From Azospirillum halopraeferens DSM 3675 (GTDB lineage: Bacteria > Pseudomonadota > Alphaproteobacteria > Azospirillales > Azospirillaceae): 64,000 bases of DNA. The first letter of the stretch is position 1. Each line of letters starts with the position of its first letter. A model generated the notes under the pieces. The model made no database searches. It had not been told where the DNA came from and saw only the letters and a list, made by a program, of their open reading frames with translations. This document shows positions 26,386 through 35,035 of this stretch, piece by piece. The DNA lies in NCBI RefSeq assembly GCF_000429625.1, contig NZ_KE386928.1:207125-271124 (forward strand), written 5' to 3'. Both the position numbers and the translations under genes were made by a program.

Positions 26386-27342
26386 ATGACGGCGGATGAC
26401 AGGAAGGGTTCCGGGGATGGCGGGGGCGTCAGTCTCAAGACGCGCCTCTACGCCTGGTGGGAAGGTTACGACCTTTCCGCCCTCAAGCGGCGACAGGGGG
26501 ACGATGGCCGCGACCACGCCGGTCAGGCACCGCCGGCGTCCGGCAAGGCCGCCGCCGCGGGCATGAACCGCTGGGGCAAGCCCCTGTGGTCGGCCACCCG
26601 GATCGAGGTGGCGGAGCGTCTGTGGGGCACCGGTTTCACCACGCCCGGCGGCAACGATCACGTGCCCTACCTGGTCAAGCCCCTGGGGCTGAATCCGGCG
26701 ATGAGCGTGCTGGACCTGTCCGCCGGTCTCGGCGGCACCAGCCGCGCCATGGCCAGCAAGTACGGCTGCTGGGTCACCGGCCTGGAAAGCACGGCCCTGC
26801 TGGCCAAGGAGGGCATGGAGCGGTCCTTCCGCGAAGGGCTGGAGAAGAAGGCGGTCATCGAAGCCTACGACCCGGAACACTTCAGCTATTCCAAACGCGT
26901 CGACGCCATCCTGTACAAGGAGGGGCTGTTCTCGGTGCAGGATAAGGAGCAGCTCTTCGACGGCATGGAGATGGCGCTGAAGCCGCGGGGCCATCTGCTG
27001 CTGACCGACTACATCCTGGCCGGTGACACCAAGCGCGACGTCATCGAAGGGTGGGCCGACAAGGAACCGCTGGAGCCCAACCTGTGGTCGCTGGAGCGCA
27101 TGCAGAACGCCTTCGCTCAGCGCAACCTCGACCTGCGCATCGCCGAGGACATGACCGACACCCACCGCCATCTGATCCTGGTGGCCTTACAGGCGTTTGC
27201 CGGCTATCTGGAACAGTATGCCCTGACCCACGAGACCAAGGTCGCCGTGATGGACGAGATCGAGCTGTGGGTGCGCCGGGTCGCCGCGCTCGACGCCGGT
27301 CTGCGCTGCTACCGTTTCTACGCCATCAAGCCGGCGGAGTAG
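26386..27342 (+). CDS. Class I SAM-dependent methyltransferase
   Basis: 318 residues. After a polar ~65-residue N-terminus the fold opens with LWSATRIEVAERLWGTGFTTPGG, then motif I MSVLDLSAGLGGTSRAMA and the acidic ribose site in TGLESTALLAKEG. KEGLFSVQDKEQLFDGMEMALKPRGHLLLTDY resembles the phosphoethanolamine/sarcosine N-methyltransferase family. The substrate is unknown; pcs nearby makes a lipid head-group possible but unproven. ATG 26386 is preferred to a GTG two codons earlier. Confidence 0.75.
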   Translation: MTADDRKGSGDGGGVSLKTRLYAWWEGYDLSALKRRQGDDGRDHAGQAPPASGKAAAAGMNRWGKPLWSATRIEVAERLWGTGFTTPGGNDHVPYLVKPLGLNPAMSVLDLSAGLGGTSRAMASKYGCWVTGLESTALLAKEGMERSFREGLEKKAVIEAYDPEHFSYSKRVDAILYKEGLFSVQDKEQLFDGMEMALKPRGHLLLTDYILAGDTKRDVIEGWADKEPLEPNLWSLERMQNAFAQRNLDLRIAEDMTDTHRHLILVALQAFAGYLEQYALTHETKVAVMDEIELWVRRVAALDAGLRCYRFYAIKPAE

Positions 27343-27376
27343 GGCGGCGGGGGCCGGAAACCGGGCGCGCAGCCCG

Positions 27377-27405
27377 TTGACACCCGCGGGGCACCGCACT
27401 ATGGT
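27377..27405 (+). promoter_or_regulatory. Sigma-70 promoter of rpmJ
   Basis: A perfect TTGACA (27377-27382) and TATGGT (27400-27405) at 17-bp spacing, 45 bp before the rpmJ ATG. It is the best housekeeping promoter match in the window. Confidence 0.75.
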
Positions 27406-27449
27406 GCGCGCCCTGTACCAAGCCGCCGACCGTACCAGGAAGACCAGTC

Positions 27450-27575
27450 ATGAAGATCGTCAACTCGCTGAAGTCGATGAAGACGCGTCACAAGGCCTGC
27501 CGCGTGATCCGCCGCAAGGGCCGCGTCTACGTCATCAACAAGCAGAACCCCCGTTTCAAGGCCCGCCAGGGCTGA
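27450..27575 (+). CDS. rpmJ: 50S ribosomal protein L36, zinc-free form
   Basis: 41 residues, MKIVNSLKSMKTRHKACRVI and a basic remainder ending NPRFKARQG. It is a structural protein of the large subunit. Only one Cys (C17) remains of the zinc knuckle, so this is the zinc-independent (C-minus, YkgO-like) type, which is the usual L36 in alphaproteobacteria. AGGA lies 12 bases upstream. It is monocistronic, bounded by its own promoter and terminator. Confidence 0.96.
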   Translation: MKIVNSLKSMKTRHKACRVIRRKGRVYVINKQNPRFKARQG

Positions 27576-27625
27576 TACCGGCGGGCGGCCGGCCCCGCCG
27601 GCCGCGTCTGCACAAGGACGACCAA

Positions 27626-27665
27626 CGACGAACCGCGCCGGCCCTCCGGCGCGGTTCGTCGTTTT
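27626..27665 (+). terminator. Intrinsic terminator of rpmJ
   Basis: A perfect 16-bp stem (27626-27641 with 27646-27661) with a CCCT loop, followed by TTTT. One of the strongest terminators in the window. Confidence 0.93.
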
Positions 27666-27720
27666 GGCGATCCGGCCGGGCCGCGGGGATGTGCGCCGCG
27701 TCCACCGCCTTGTGCCGGCT

Positions 27721-27743
27721 GATAAGTGGTGATACCACTTATC
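27721..27743. promoter_or_regulatory. Palindromic operator upstream of glcD (FCD/GntR type)
   Basis: Perfect 9-bp arms GATAAGTGG (27721-27729) and CCACTTATC (27735-27743) around TGATA. The centre reads TGGT-GAT-ACCA, the consensus of FadR/GlcC/LldR-like GntR regulators of the FCD subfamily. It lies 36 bp before the glcD start, so a GlcC-type regulator sensing glycolate is likely; no such gene is in the window. Confidence 0.7.
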
Positions 27744-27778
27744 CATGAAGCGGAAGGCAGGAGTGGGGAGCAGCCGTC

Positions 27779-29266
27779 ATGAAGATGCCGGAGCCGGACG
27801 GCCGCATCATCGCCAACCGTCGGGCCATCGTCGAGCGCCTGCGCGCCATCGTGCCCGGCGAGGGAGTCATCGTCGACGAGGAGGAGCTGCGCGCCTACGA
27901 GTGCGACGGCCTCACCGCCTACCGCCAGCCGCCGCTGGTGGTGGTGCTGCCGTCCACCACCGACCAGGTCAGCCGCGTCCTGACTGCGTGCCGGGAGATG
28001 GGCGTCAAGGTGGTGCCGCGCGGTGCCGGCACCGGGCTGTCGGGCGGGGCGCTGCCGCTGGCCGACGGCGTGCTGCTGGGCATGGGCAAGTTCAACCGCG
28101 TGCTGGAGGTGGATTACGACAACCGTTGCGCCGTGGTGCAGCCGGGCGTCACCAACCTCGGCATCTCCAACGCGGTGGCGGAGCGCGGCTTCTATTACGC
28201 TCCCGATCCGTCCAGCCAGATCGCCTGCACCATCGGCGGCAACGTCGCGGAGAACTCCGGCGGTGTCCACTGCCTGAAGTACGGGCTGACCACCAACAAT
28301 CTGCTGGGCATCGAGATGGTGCTGATGGACGGCACCGTGGTGCGTCTGGGCGGCAAGCACCTGGATGCCGGCGGCTACGATCTGATGGGGGTGGTCACCG
28401 GATCCGAAGGGCTGCTGGGCGTGGTCACCGAGGTGACGGTGCGCATCCTGCGCAAGCCCGCCACCGCCCGCGCCGTGCTGATCGGCTTCCCGTCCAACGA
28501 GAGTGCGGGCGACTGCGTGGCCGCCATCATCGCCGCCGGCATCATCCCCGGCGGCATGGAGATGATGGACAAGCCGGCCATCCACGCCGCCGAAGCCTTC
28601 GTCCACGCGGGCTACCCGCTGGATGTGGAGGCGCTGCTGATCGTCGAGCTGGACGGCCCGGCCGCCGAGGTGGATCACCTGATCGAGCGGGTGAGCGACA
28701 TCGCCCGCACCAGGGGGTCGCTCACCCTGCGCGTCTCCACCACCGAGGAGGAGCGCCTGTCCTTCTGGGCCGGGCGCAAGGCCGCCTTCCCGGCGGTGGG
28801 GCGGATCAGCCCCGACTACCTGTGCATGGACGGCACCATCCCGCGCAAGGCGCTGCCCCTGGTGCTGAGCCGTATGCAGGACCTGGCGGAGAAGCACCGC
28901 CTGCGCGTCGCCAACGTCTTCCACGCCGGCGACGGCAACCTGCACCCGCTCATCCTCTACGATGCCAACAAGCCGGGCGAGTTGCAGGCGGCGGAGGACT
29001 TCGGGGCCGACATCCTGCGCCTGTGCGTGGAAGTCGGCGGCGTCCTGACCGGCGAGCACGGGGTGGGCGTGGAAAAGCGCGACCTGATGGGCCACCAGTT
29101 CACCGAGGTGGACCTGAAGCAGCAGCAGCGCCTGAAATGCGCCTTCGATCCCGACGGCCTGCTGAACCCCGGCAAGGTGTTCCCGGAGTTGCACCGCTGC
29201 GCCGAACTGGGCCGGCTGCACGTTTCCGGCGGCAAGCTGCCGTTCCCCGACATCCCCCGATTCTGA
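27779..29266 (+). CDS. glcD: Glycolate oxidase subunit GlcD (FAD)
   Basis: 495 residues. The FAD-linked subunit oxidises glycolate (or D-lactate) to glyoxylate. The PP-loop region PRGAGTGLSGGALPL and NVAENSGGVHCLKYGLTTNN bind FAD; VFHAGDGNLHPLI, GGVLTGEHGVGVEKRD and the terminal DPDGLLNPGKVFP are family hallmarks. First gene of glcDEF; glcE follows after 13 bp. A palindrome just upstream is the likely control site. Confidence 0.95.
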   Translation: MKMPEPDGRIIANRRAIVERLRAIVPGEGVIVDEEELRAYECDGLTAYRQPPLVVVLPSTTDQVSRVLTACREMGVKVVPRGAGTGLSGGALPLADGVLLGMGKFNRVLEVDYDNRCAVVQPGVTNLGISNAVAERGFYYAPDPSSQIACTIGGNVAENSGGVHCLKYGLTTNNLLGIEMVLMDGTVVRLGGKHLDAGGYDLMGVVTGSEGLLGVVTEVTVRILRKPATARAVLIGFPSNESAGDCVAAIIAAGIIPGGMEMMDKPAIHAAEAFVHAGYPLDVEALLIVELDGPAAEVDHLIERVSDIARTRGSLTLRVSTTEEERLSFWAGRKAAFPAVGRISPDYLCMDGTIPRKALPLVLSRMQDLAEKHRLRVANVFHAGDGNLHPLILYDANKPGELQAAEDFGADILRLCVEVGGVLTGEHGVGVEKRDLMGHQFTEVDLKQQQRLKCAFDPDGLLNPGKVFPELHRCAELGRLHVSGGKLPFPDIPRF

Positions 29267-29279
29267 CGGCCGGCGACCC

Positions 29280-30494
29280 ATGGCGATCTCCACCCTGCGC
29301 CCCGACACCCCCGCCCAGCTTGCCGATGCCGTGCGCTGGGCCCTGTCCAACGAGGAGCCCCTGGAGGTGCGCGGCCGGGGCAGCCGGCGCGGCCTCGGCC
29401 GGCCGGTGCAGGCGGCCCATGTGCTGGACCTGGCCGGCCTGTCCGGCGTCGTGGCCTACGAGCCGGAGGAGCTGATCCTCACCGTCCGCGGCGGCACGCC
29501 CCTGGCCGAGGTGCTGCCCCTGCTGGCCGACCGCAACCAGCACCTCGCCTTCGAGCCGCCGGACCTCGGGCCGCTGCTGGGCCTGCCGGCCGGCGGCGGC
29601 ACCGTGGGCGGGCTGCTGGCCTGCGGCCTGGCGGGGCCGCGGCGCATCGCGGCGGGTTCGGCCCGCGACCACCTGCTGGGGGTCGAGGGCGTGTCGGGGC
29701 GCGGCGAGCTGTACCGCAGCGGCGCCAAGGTGGTGAAGAACGTCACCGGCTACGATCTGCCCAAGCTGATGGCCGGCTCCATGGGCACGTTGACGGCGAT
29801 GACGGAGCTGACCGTCAAGGTGCTGCCGGCGCCCGAGGACACGCGCACCCTTCTCCTGGCCGGGCTGGACGAGCAGGCAGGGGTGCAGGCGCTGACCCGC
29901 GCCCTGCAGAGCCCGCACGACGTCTCCGGTGCCGCCCACCTGCCCGAGGCGGTGGCCGAGGGCTCCGCCGTCGCCGCGGTGGCGGGCCTGCGCGCTGCCG
30001 TCACCGCCGTGCGGCTGGAAGGCTTCGGGCCCTCCGTCGCCGCGCGCGCCGCCGCGCTGACGGCGGAGCTGGGCGCCGACCGGGTGCTGGAGCGCGAGGA
30101 GTCGCTGGCCCTGTGGCGGGAGATCCGCGACGTCCGCTGCTTCGCCGAATCGGCCGAACACCATGTGTGGAAGCTGTCGGTGCCGCCGGCCGCCGGTCCG
30201 GCGGTGGCCGAGGACATCATGGTCCGGCTGGGCGACGGCCGGTTCTATATGGACTGGGGGGGCGGCCTGATCTGGCTGTCGGTCCCGCCCTCGGCCGACC
30301 CGGCGGCGATCCGCGCGGCGGTGACGCTCACCGGCGGCCACGCCACGCTGGTGCGCGCGCCCGACGCGGTGCGCGCCGCCGTCGACGTCTTCCAGCCGCA
30401 GCCGGCTCCGCTCGCCGCACTCGCCGCGCGGGTCAAGGAGAGCTTCGATCCCAAACGCGTCCTGAATCCCGGCCGCATCTACGCCGGGGTGTGA
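29280..30494 (+). CDS. glcE: Glycolate oxidase subunit GlcE (FAD-binding)
   Basis: 404 residues. Second FAD-binding subunit, shorter than GlcD with the typical opening LRPDTPAQLADAVRWAL and EVRGRGSRRGLGRPV, then GGGTVGGLLACGLAGPRRI. It lacks GlcD's C-terminal HGVG motif, as GlcE proteins do, and ends KESFDPKRVLNPGR. Works in the membrane-associated GlcDEF complex. Spacing to glcF is 13 bp, so the three genes form one operon. Confidence 0.93.
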   Translation: MAISTLRPDTPAQLADAVRWALSNEEPLEVRGRGSRRGLGRPVQAAHVLDLAGLSGVVAYEPEELILTVRGGTPLAEVLPLLADRNQHLAFEPPDLGPLLGLPAGGGTVGGLLACGLAGPRRIAAGSARDHLLGVEGVSGRGELYRSGAKVVKNVTGYDLPKLMAGSMGTLTAMTELTVKVLPAPEDTRTLLLAGLDEQAGVQALTRALQSPHDVSGAAHLPEAVAEGSAVAAVAGLRAAVTAVRLEGFGPSVAARAAALTAELGADRVLEREESLALWREIRDVRCFAESAEHHVWKLSVPPAAGPAVAEDIMVRLGDGRFYMDWGGGLIWLSVPPSADPAAIRAAVTLTGGHATLVRAPDAVRAAVDVFQPQPAPLAALAARVKESFDPKRVLNPGRIYAGV

Positions 30495-30507
30495 GGCCCT
30501 CAGACCC

Positions 30508-31851
30508 ATGCAGACGACCTTTACTCTCGAACAGCTCGCCCGCGCTGACATCAAGGAAGCCGAACGCATCCTGCGCGCCTGCGTGCACTGCGGCTTCTGC
30601 ACCGCGACCTGCCCGACCTATGTCGTGCTGGGCGACGAGCTGGACAGCCCGCGCGGCCGCATCTACCAGATCAAGTCGATGCTGGAGAAGGGCGGGATCC
30701 CGTCGGAGACGACGGTCCGCCACATCGACCGCTGCCTGTCGTGCCTGTCGTGCATGACCACCTGCCCGTCGGGCGTGGACTACATGCACCTGGTCGACAA
30801 CGCCCGCACCCGGATCGAGCACACCTACACGCGGCCCGTCGCCGACCGCGGGCTGCGCGCGCTGCTCGCCCGCGTGCTGCCCAACCCGCGGCTGTTCCGC
30901 CTGGCGCTGCTGGGGGCGGCACTGGCCCGCCCCTTCGCCGAGCTGATGCCCCGCCGTTTGCGCGCCATGCTGGAGCTGATGCCCGGCCGCGGCGTTCCGG
31001 GGCCCAGCCCGGTGGACCGGCCGCAGACCCATGCGGCGCGCGGGCCGCGCACGCGGCGCGTCGCCATGCTGGTGGGCTGTGCCCAGCAGGTGCTGGCGCC
31101 CGGCATCAACGAGGCGACGGTGCGCCTGCTGACCCGCCACGGGGTCGAGGTGGTGATCGCGAAGGGGGCGGACTGCTGCGGTGCGCTGACCCACCACATG
31201 GGACGCGAGGATCTGTCGCATGCGGCGGCGAAGAAGACGATCGACGCCTGGGTGCGCGAGATGGACGGGGCCGGGCTGGACGCCGTCGTCATAAACGCGT
31301 CGGGCTGCGGCACCACGATCAAGGACTACGCCCACATGTTCCGGGACGATCCGGAGTATGCGGCCAGGGCCGCCCGCGTCGCCGGGCTGGCGAAGGACGT
31401 GACGGAGTTCCTGGCCGATCTCGGCCTGATGGCGCCGGCGGTGGCGACCGGCCAGGCGATCGCCTATCACTCCGCCTGTTCCATGCAGCACGGGCAGAAG
31501 ATCAAGGCGCCGCCCCGCGACCTGCTGCGCGCCGCAGGATTCTCGGTGCGCGAGATCCCCGAGGCGCACCTGTGCTGCGGTTCGGCCGGCACCTACAACA
31601 TGCTGCAGCCCGAACTGGCGCGGGAGCTGCGCGACCGCAAGGTCCGCAACATCGCCGCGACCGCCCCCGATGCGGTGGCGGCGGGCAACCTGGGCTGCAT
31701 CACCCAGATCGGCAGCGGCACCGCGATTCCCGTGGTCCACACCGTCGAACTGCTGGACTGGGCCACCGGCGGCCCGCTGCCCGAGGCGCTGCACGGCCAT
31801 CCCGCCTTTGCGTCGCGTGCCGGTTCGGCGGTGCCGGCTGTTGCCCCCTGA
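30508..31851 (+). CDS. glcF: Glycolate oxidase iron-sulfur subunit GlcF
   Basis: 447 residues. Two ferredoxin-type 4Fe-4S motifs lie near the N-terminus: CVHCGFCTATCP (about 27-38) and CLSCLSCMTTCPSG. Two CCG-type domains follow, with CCGALTHHMGRE, HSACSMQHGQKI and LCCGSAGTYNML, which bind further cofactor or electron carrier. It passes electrons from GlcD/GlcE to the quinone pool at the inner membrane. Last gene of glcDEF. Confidence 0.95.
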   Translation: MQTTFTLEQLARADIKEAERILRACVHCGFCTATCPTYVVLGDELDSPRGRIYQIKSMLEKGGIPSETTVRHIDRCLSCLSCMTTCPSGVDYMHLVDNARTRIEHTYTRPVADRGLRALLARVLPNPRLFRLALLGAALARPFAELMPRRLRAMLELMPGRGVPGPSPVDRPQTHAARGPRTRRVAMLVGCAQQVLAPGINEATVRLLTRHGVEVVIAKGADCCGALTHHMGREDLSHAAAKKTIDAWVREMDGAGLDAVVINASGCGTTIKDYAHMFRDDPEYAARAARVAGLAKDVTEFLADLGLMAPAVATGQAIAYHSACSMQHGQKIKAPPRDLLRAAGFSVREIPEAHLCCGSAGTYNMLQPELARELRDRKVRNIAATAPDAVAAGNLGCITQIGSGTAIPVVHTVELLDWATGGPLPEALHGHPAFASRAGSAVPAVAP

Positions 31852-31926
31852 CGGCTTCGGCCGTTGCGGGGATCGCGGCGCGGGAGAACCATTTGCGACG
31901 GTCGCGCGGCCTGCTACACCTATCCG

Positions 31927-32691
31927 ATGGACCTCCGGACCGATCAGATGGAAAGCGACCGCGCGGCGATGGACATGGAGCGGCAGAGTGGCGGCTACGG
32001 GATAACCCATCGGCTGTCGGCCTGGGCGGTGCACATCTTCACCGGCAGCGGCGTGGTGCTGGGGCTCCTGGCGCTGCTCGCCATCGTCGAGGGCAACCCC
32101 CGCATGGTCTTCCTGTGGCTGGGGATCGCCCTGGTGGTTGACGGCGTCGACGGCACCTTCGCCCGGCGGGCGAAGGTGAAGGACGTGCTACCGGCCATCG
32201 ACGGGTCGGCGCTCGACCTGGTGATCGACTACATGACCTACGTGGTGGTGCCGGCGGTCTTCCTTTATTGGTTCGGCCTGCTGCCGCCGCACATGGGGCT
32301 GGTCGGGGCGGGGTGGATTCTGCTCACCTCGCTCTATTGCTTCGCCAACACGGGCATGAAGAGTTCCGACAACTACTTCGTCGGATTCCCCGCGATCTGG
32401 AACGTGGTGGCGCTGTATCTCTGGCTGCTCGACCTGGACCCGTGGTTCAACGTCGCGGTCATCGCCGTGCTCGGCCTGCTGACCTTCACGCCGGTGAAGT
32501 TCCTGCATCCCTTCCGGGTGCGCACGCTGATGACCCTGAACATCGTGGTCGTCTCCGCCTGGCTGGTGTCGGGCGCCTGGCTGGTCGTCACCTATCCCGA
32601 ACGCCCCGGCCTCGTCTTCGGGGTGTGGCTGGCCACCTCCGCCTATTACGCCGTGATGTGCCTGTGGCGCACGGTGCGCGGGCCGGGGTGA
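31927..32691 (+). CDS. pcs: Phosphatidylcholine synthase
   Basis: 254 residues with about seven to eight helices. It condenses choline directly with CDP-diacylglycerol. The CDP-alcohol phosphotransferase motif is present with a Pcs-type spacing (DGVDGTFARR, then IDGSALDLVIDYMTY), and FANTGMKSSDNYFVGFPAIWN is a strong Pcs signature. Plant- or animal-associated alphaproteobacteria use it to build PC from host choline. The ATG at 31927 gives a ~25-residue polar N-terminus before GYGITHRLSAWAVHIFTG. Confidence 0.93.
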   Translation: MDLRTDQMESDRAAMDMERQSGGYGITHRLSAWAVHIFTGSGVVLGLLALLAIVEGNPRMVFLWLGIALVVDGVDGTFARRAKVKDVLPAIDGSALDLVIDYMTYVVVPAVFLYWFGLLPPHMGLVGAGWILLTSLYCFANTGMKSSDNYFVGFPAIWNVVALYLWLLDLDPWFNVAVIAVLGLLTFTPVKFLHPFRVRTLMTLNIVVVSAWLVSGAWLVVTYPERPGLVFGVWLATSAYYAVMCLWRTVRGPG

Positions 32692-32692
32692 G

Positions 32693-32955
32693 TCAGGGGC
32701 GGCGCATCTCGCGTAGTGCTGCGCGGCACCGAGAACCGCCTGGACATCTCCGCGGTCGAGCGTTGGCCACGGCTCCAATGTTTCGTCGAGGCTGAGGCCG
32801 TCGGCAAGGTTCCCGAAAAGCGTGGATACGGGAATGCGGGTGCCTCGGACGCACGGTATCCCGCCCATGAACTCGGGATACCGAATGATGATGCCTCGGA
32901 TGCCGTCGCGCGTGTCCGGTCGTGCCTTTCCATCCGGGGGAAACCGGCTCCGCAC
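32693..32955 (-). pseudogene. DUF433 (VapB-type antitoxin) gene, frameshifted at its end
   Basis: From about 32895 downward the minus strand encodes a good DUF433 domain: IIIRYPEFMGGIPCVRGTRI, PVSTLFGNLADGLSLDETLE, then DVQAVLGAAQHYAR. The family normally ends a few residues later. Here this frame runs on antisense through pcs, while a one-base shift reads REMRRP-stop at 32693. The start is unclear (GTG 32955). DUF433 antitoxins normally precede a DUF5615 PIN-like toxin, which is missing. I read it as a remnant of a toxin-antitoxin pair; a working gene with a C-terminal extension is less likely. Confidence 0.55.
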
Positions 32956-33057
32956 CGATACTCCATCAGGCGGAGCCGTCCGGCAAGCGTCAGGTCGGCG
33001 CTCGCGCCGCGGTCAGGCGGCCGGAACGATGATGGACGTGATCATCGTCCGGCCGCA

Positions 33058-34857
33058 TCAGAACCACTCCTCCGCCATGGCCGTCACGGTGTGGCGGGCG
33101 GTGACGACCGCCGGCAGCAGGCCGCGGGTCCGGGGCAGGCACTGTTCGGCGTAGAAGCGGGCGGTCACCAGCTTGGCCTGCGCGAACGCGGCGTCGGCGC
33201 CGGAGCGGCGCAGGGCGTCGAGCGCCGCGGCCGCCGCGCGCGCCATCATCCAGCCGCCGGCCACGGTGCCCCACAGGCGCAGGTACGGCGTCGCGGCCGC
33301 GGCGGCGGCGACGGCGTCACCCTCGCCCTGCGTCCGCACCATCCACTCCGTCGCCTCCTCCAGGGCGTCGATGCCCTCGGCCAGGTGGCGGCGGATGGCG
33401 GCGGCGTCGTCGCCGGGCAGGGCTTCCAGCGCCGCCACGGTGTCGCGCATCTCCGCCAGGAAGGCCCGGGCCGCGGCGCCGCCGTCGCGGCCGACCTTGC
33501 GGAAGGCCAGGTCGTTGGCCTGGATGCCGTTGGTGCCCTCGTAGATCGGCAGGATGCGGGCGTCGCGGTAATGCTGGGCCGCCCCGGTCTCTTCGATGAA
33601 GCCCATGCCGCCGTGCACCTGCACGCCCAGGGACGCCACCTCGACGCCGATGTCGGTGGACCACGCCTTGACGACGGGGGTGACCAGGTCGATGCGCGCC
33701 TGCGCCGCGGCGCGGGCGGCGGCGTCCGGGTGGTGGCGGGCGGTGTCGAGCTGCGTGCCGGCGTAGAGCGCCAGCGCCCGGCTCGCCTCCGCCGCGGCGC
33801 GCATCTCCAGCAGCATGCGGCGCACGTCGGGGTGGCGGATGATGGGGGCCGGGCCGCCCTTCGCGTCGCCCGGCGCCCTGGACTGGACGCGCGTGCGGGC
33901 GTAGTCGCGCGCCTGCTGGTAGGCGCGCTCGGCAATGGCCACGCCTTGCAGACCGACGCCGAGGCGGGCGTTGTTCATCATGGTGAACATGTACTCCAGC
34001 CCGCGGTTCTCCTCACCCACCAGATAGCCGATGGCGCCGCCGTCGTCGCCGAAGGCCATGACGGCGGTGGGGCTGGCCATGATGCCCAGCTTGTGCTCCA
34101 GGCTGGCGCAGCGCACGTCGTTGCGGTCGCCCGGCGTGCCGTCGGGATTGACCAGGATCTTGGGCACCACGAACAGCGAGATCCCCTTCACCCCCGCCGG
34201 CGCGTCGGGCAGGCGGGCCAGCACCAGATGGATGATGTTGCCGGTCAGGTCATGGTCGCCGTAGGTGATGAAGATCTTCTGGCCGGTGATGCGGTAGCTG
34301 CCGTCCCCGGCGCGCACCGCGCGGGTGCGCACGGCCGCCAGGTCGGAGCCGGCCTGCGGCTCGGTCAGGTTCATGGTGCCGGTCCATTCCCCCGACACCA
34401 GGCGGGGCAGGTAGAGCGCCTTCTGCTCGGCGCTGCCGTGCTCGCTCAAAAGGTCCACGGCACCCTGGGTCAGCAGCGGGCACAGGCCGAAGGACAGGTT
34501 GGCGCCCTGCCACATCTCCTGCACCGCGAACTGGACGGTCCACGGCAGGCCCTGGCCGCCGTGCTCCGGCTCGAAGGGCAGGGAGGTCCAGCCGGCCTCG
34601 ACGAACTGCCGGTACGCGTCGGCCCAGCCTTCGGGGGTGCGCACCACCCCGTTCTCCAGCACCGAACCCCGGCGGTCGCCCACCCGGTTCAGCGGCGCCA
34701 GCACGCCGGCGGCGAACTTCCCCGCCTCCTCCAGCACCGCGTCCACCAGGTCGGGGGTCGCACCGTCGCAGCCGGGCAGGGCGGCGACGCGGTCGAGGCC
34801 GACCACATGGTGCAGCAGGAAACGCAGGTCGGCGACGGGGGCGGTGTAGGGAATCAT
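33058..34857 (-). CDS. Acyl-CoA dehydrogenase, ~600-residue type
   Basis: 599 residues. An FAD-dependent enzyme introducing the alpha-beta double bond into an acyl-CoA. Domains in order: N-terminal extension (MIPYTAPVADLRFLLHHVVG), helical domain, beta domain with TMNLTEPQAGSDL and TGQKIFITYGDHD, and a C-terminal helical domain with VQVHGGMGFIEETG and ILPIYEGTNGIQANDL. The latter holds the catalytic Glu, and a ~100-residue extension follows. This architecture is shared by long-chain and 3-methylmercaptopropionyl-CoA (DmdC-like) enzymes; the substrate cannot be chosen. Monocistronic. Confidence 0.92.
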   Translation of the reverse strand: MIPYTAPVADLRFLLHHVVGLDRVAALPGCDGATPDLVDAVLEEAGKFAAGVLAPLNRVGDRRGSVLENGVVRTPEGWADAYRQFVEAGWTSLPFEPEHGGQGLPWTVQFAVQEMWQGANLSFGLCPLLTQGAVDLLSEHGSAEQKALYLPRLVSGEWTGTMNLTEPQAGSDLAAVRTRAVRAGDGSYRITGQKIFITYGDHDLTGNIIHLVLARLPDAPAGVKGISLFVVPKILVNPDGTPGDRNDVRCASLEHKLGIMASPTAVMAFGDDGGAIGYLVGEENRGLEYMFTMMNNARLGVGLQGVAIAERAYQQARDYARTRVQSRAPGDAKGGPAPIIRHPDVRRMLLEMRAAAEASRALALYAGTQLDTARHHPDAAARAAAQARIDLVTPVVKAWSTDIGVEVASLGVQVHGGMGFIEETGAAQHYRDARILPIYEGTNGIQANDLAFRKVGRDGGAAARAFLAEMRDTVAALEALPGDDAAAIRRHLAEGIDALEEATEWMVRTQGEGDAVAAAAAATPYLRLWGTVAGGWMMARAAAAALDALRRSGADAAFAQAKLVTARFYAEQCLPRTRGLLPAVVTARHTVTAMAEEWF

Positions 34858-34983
34858 GGCGTTCGGTTCTCCCGGGTCCGGAATCGGCGGCGCTGGCCTG
34901 TGGTTTATGAGTCTACAGCTTACGTGAACGTCACCATACCGCAGCGCATGGCGTCTGGCGAGCCCGCCGTGTGGCCCGTCGCT

Positions 34984-35000
34984 TGGCATGGCCGTTGCTA
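34984..35000 (+). promoter_or_regulatory. Putative sigma-54 promoter of the transglycosylase gene
   Basis: TGGCATG-N4-TTGCT at 34984-34999. The invariant GG (34985-34986) and GC (34997-34998) are exactly 10 bp apart, as RpoN requires. The start point would be near 35010, 26 nt before the ATG. Confidence 0.65.
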
Positions 35001-35035
35001 GAATATGGGCGAACACAGTCGGGGAACCATCCGCC

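Noticed and set aside
32188..32692. C-terminal continuation of the DUF433 frame through pcs
   Set aside because: Pure antisense of pcs with no family similarity; treated as the result of a frameshift.
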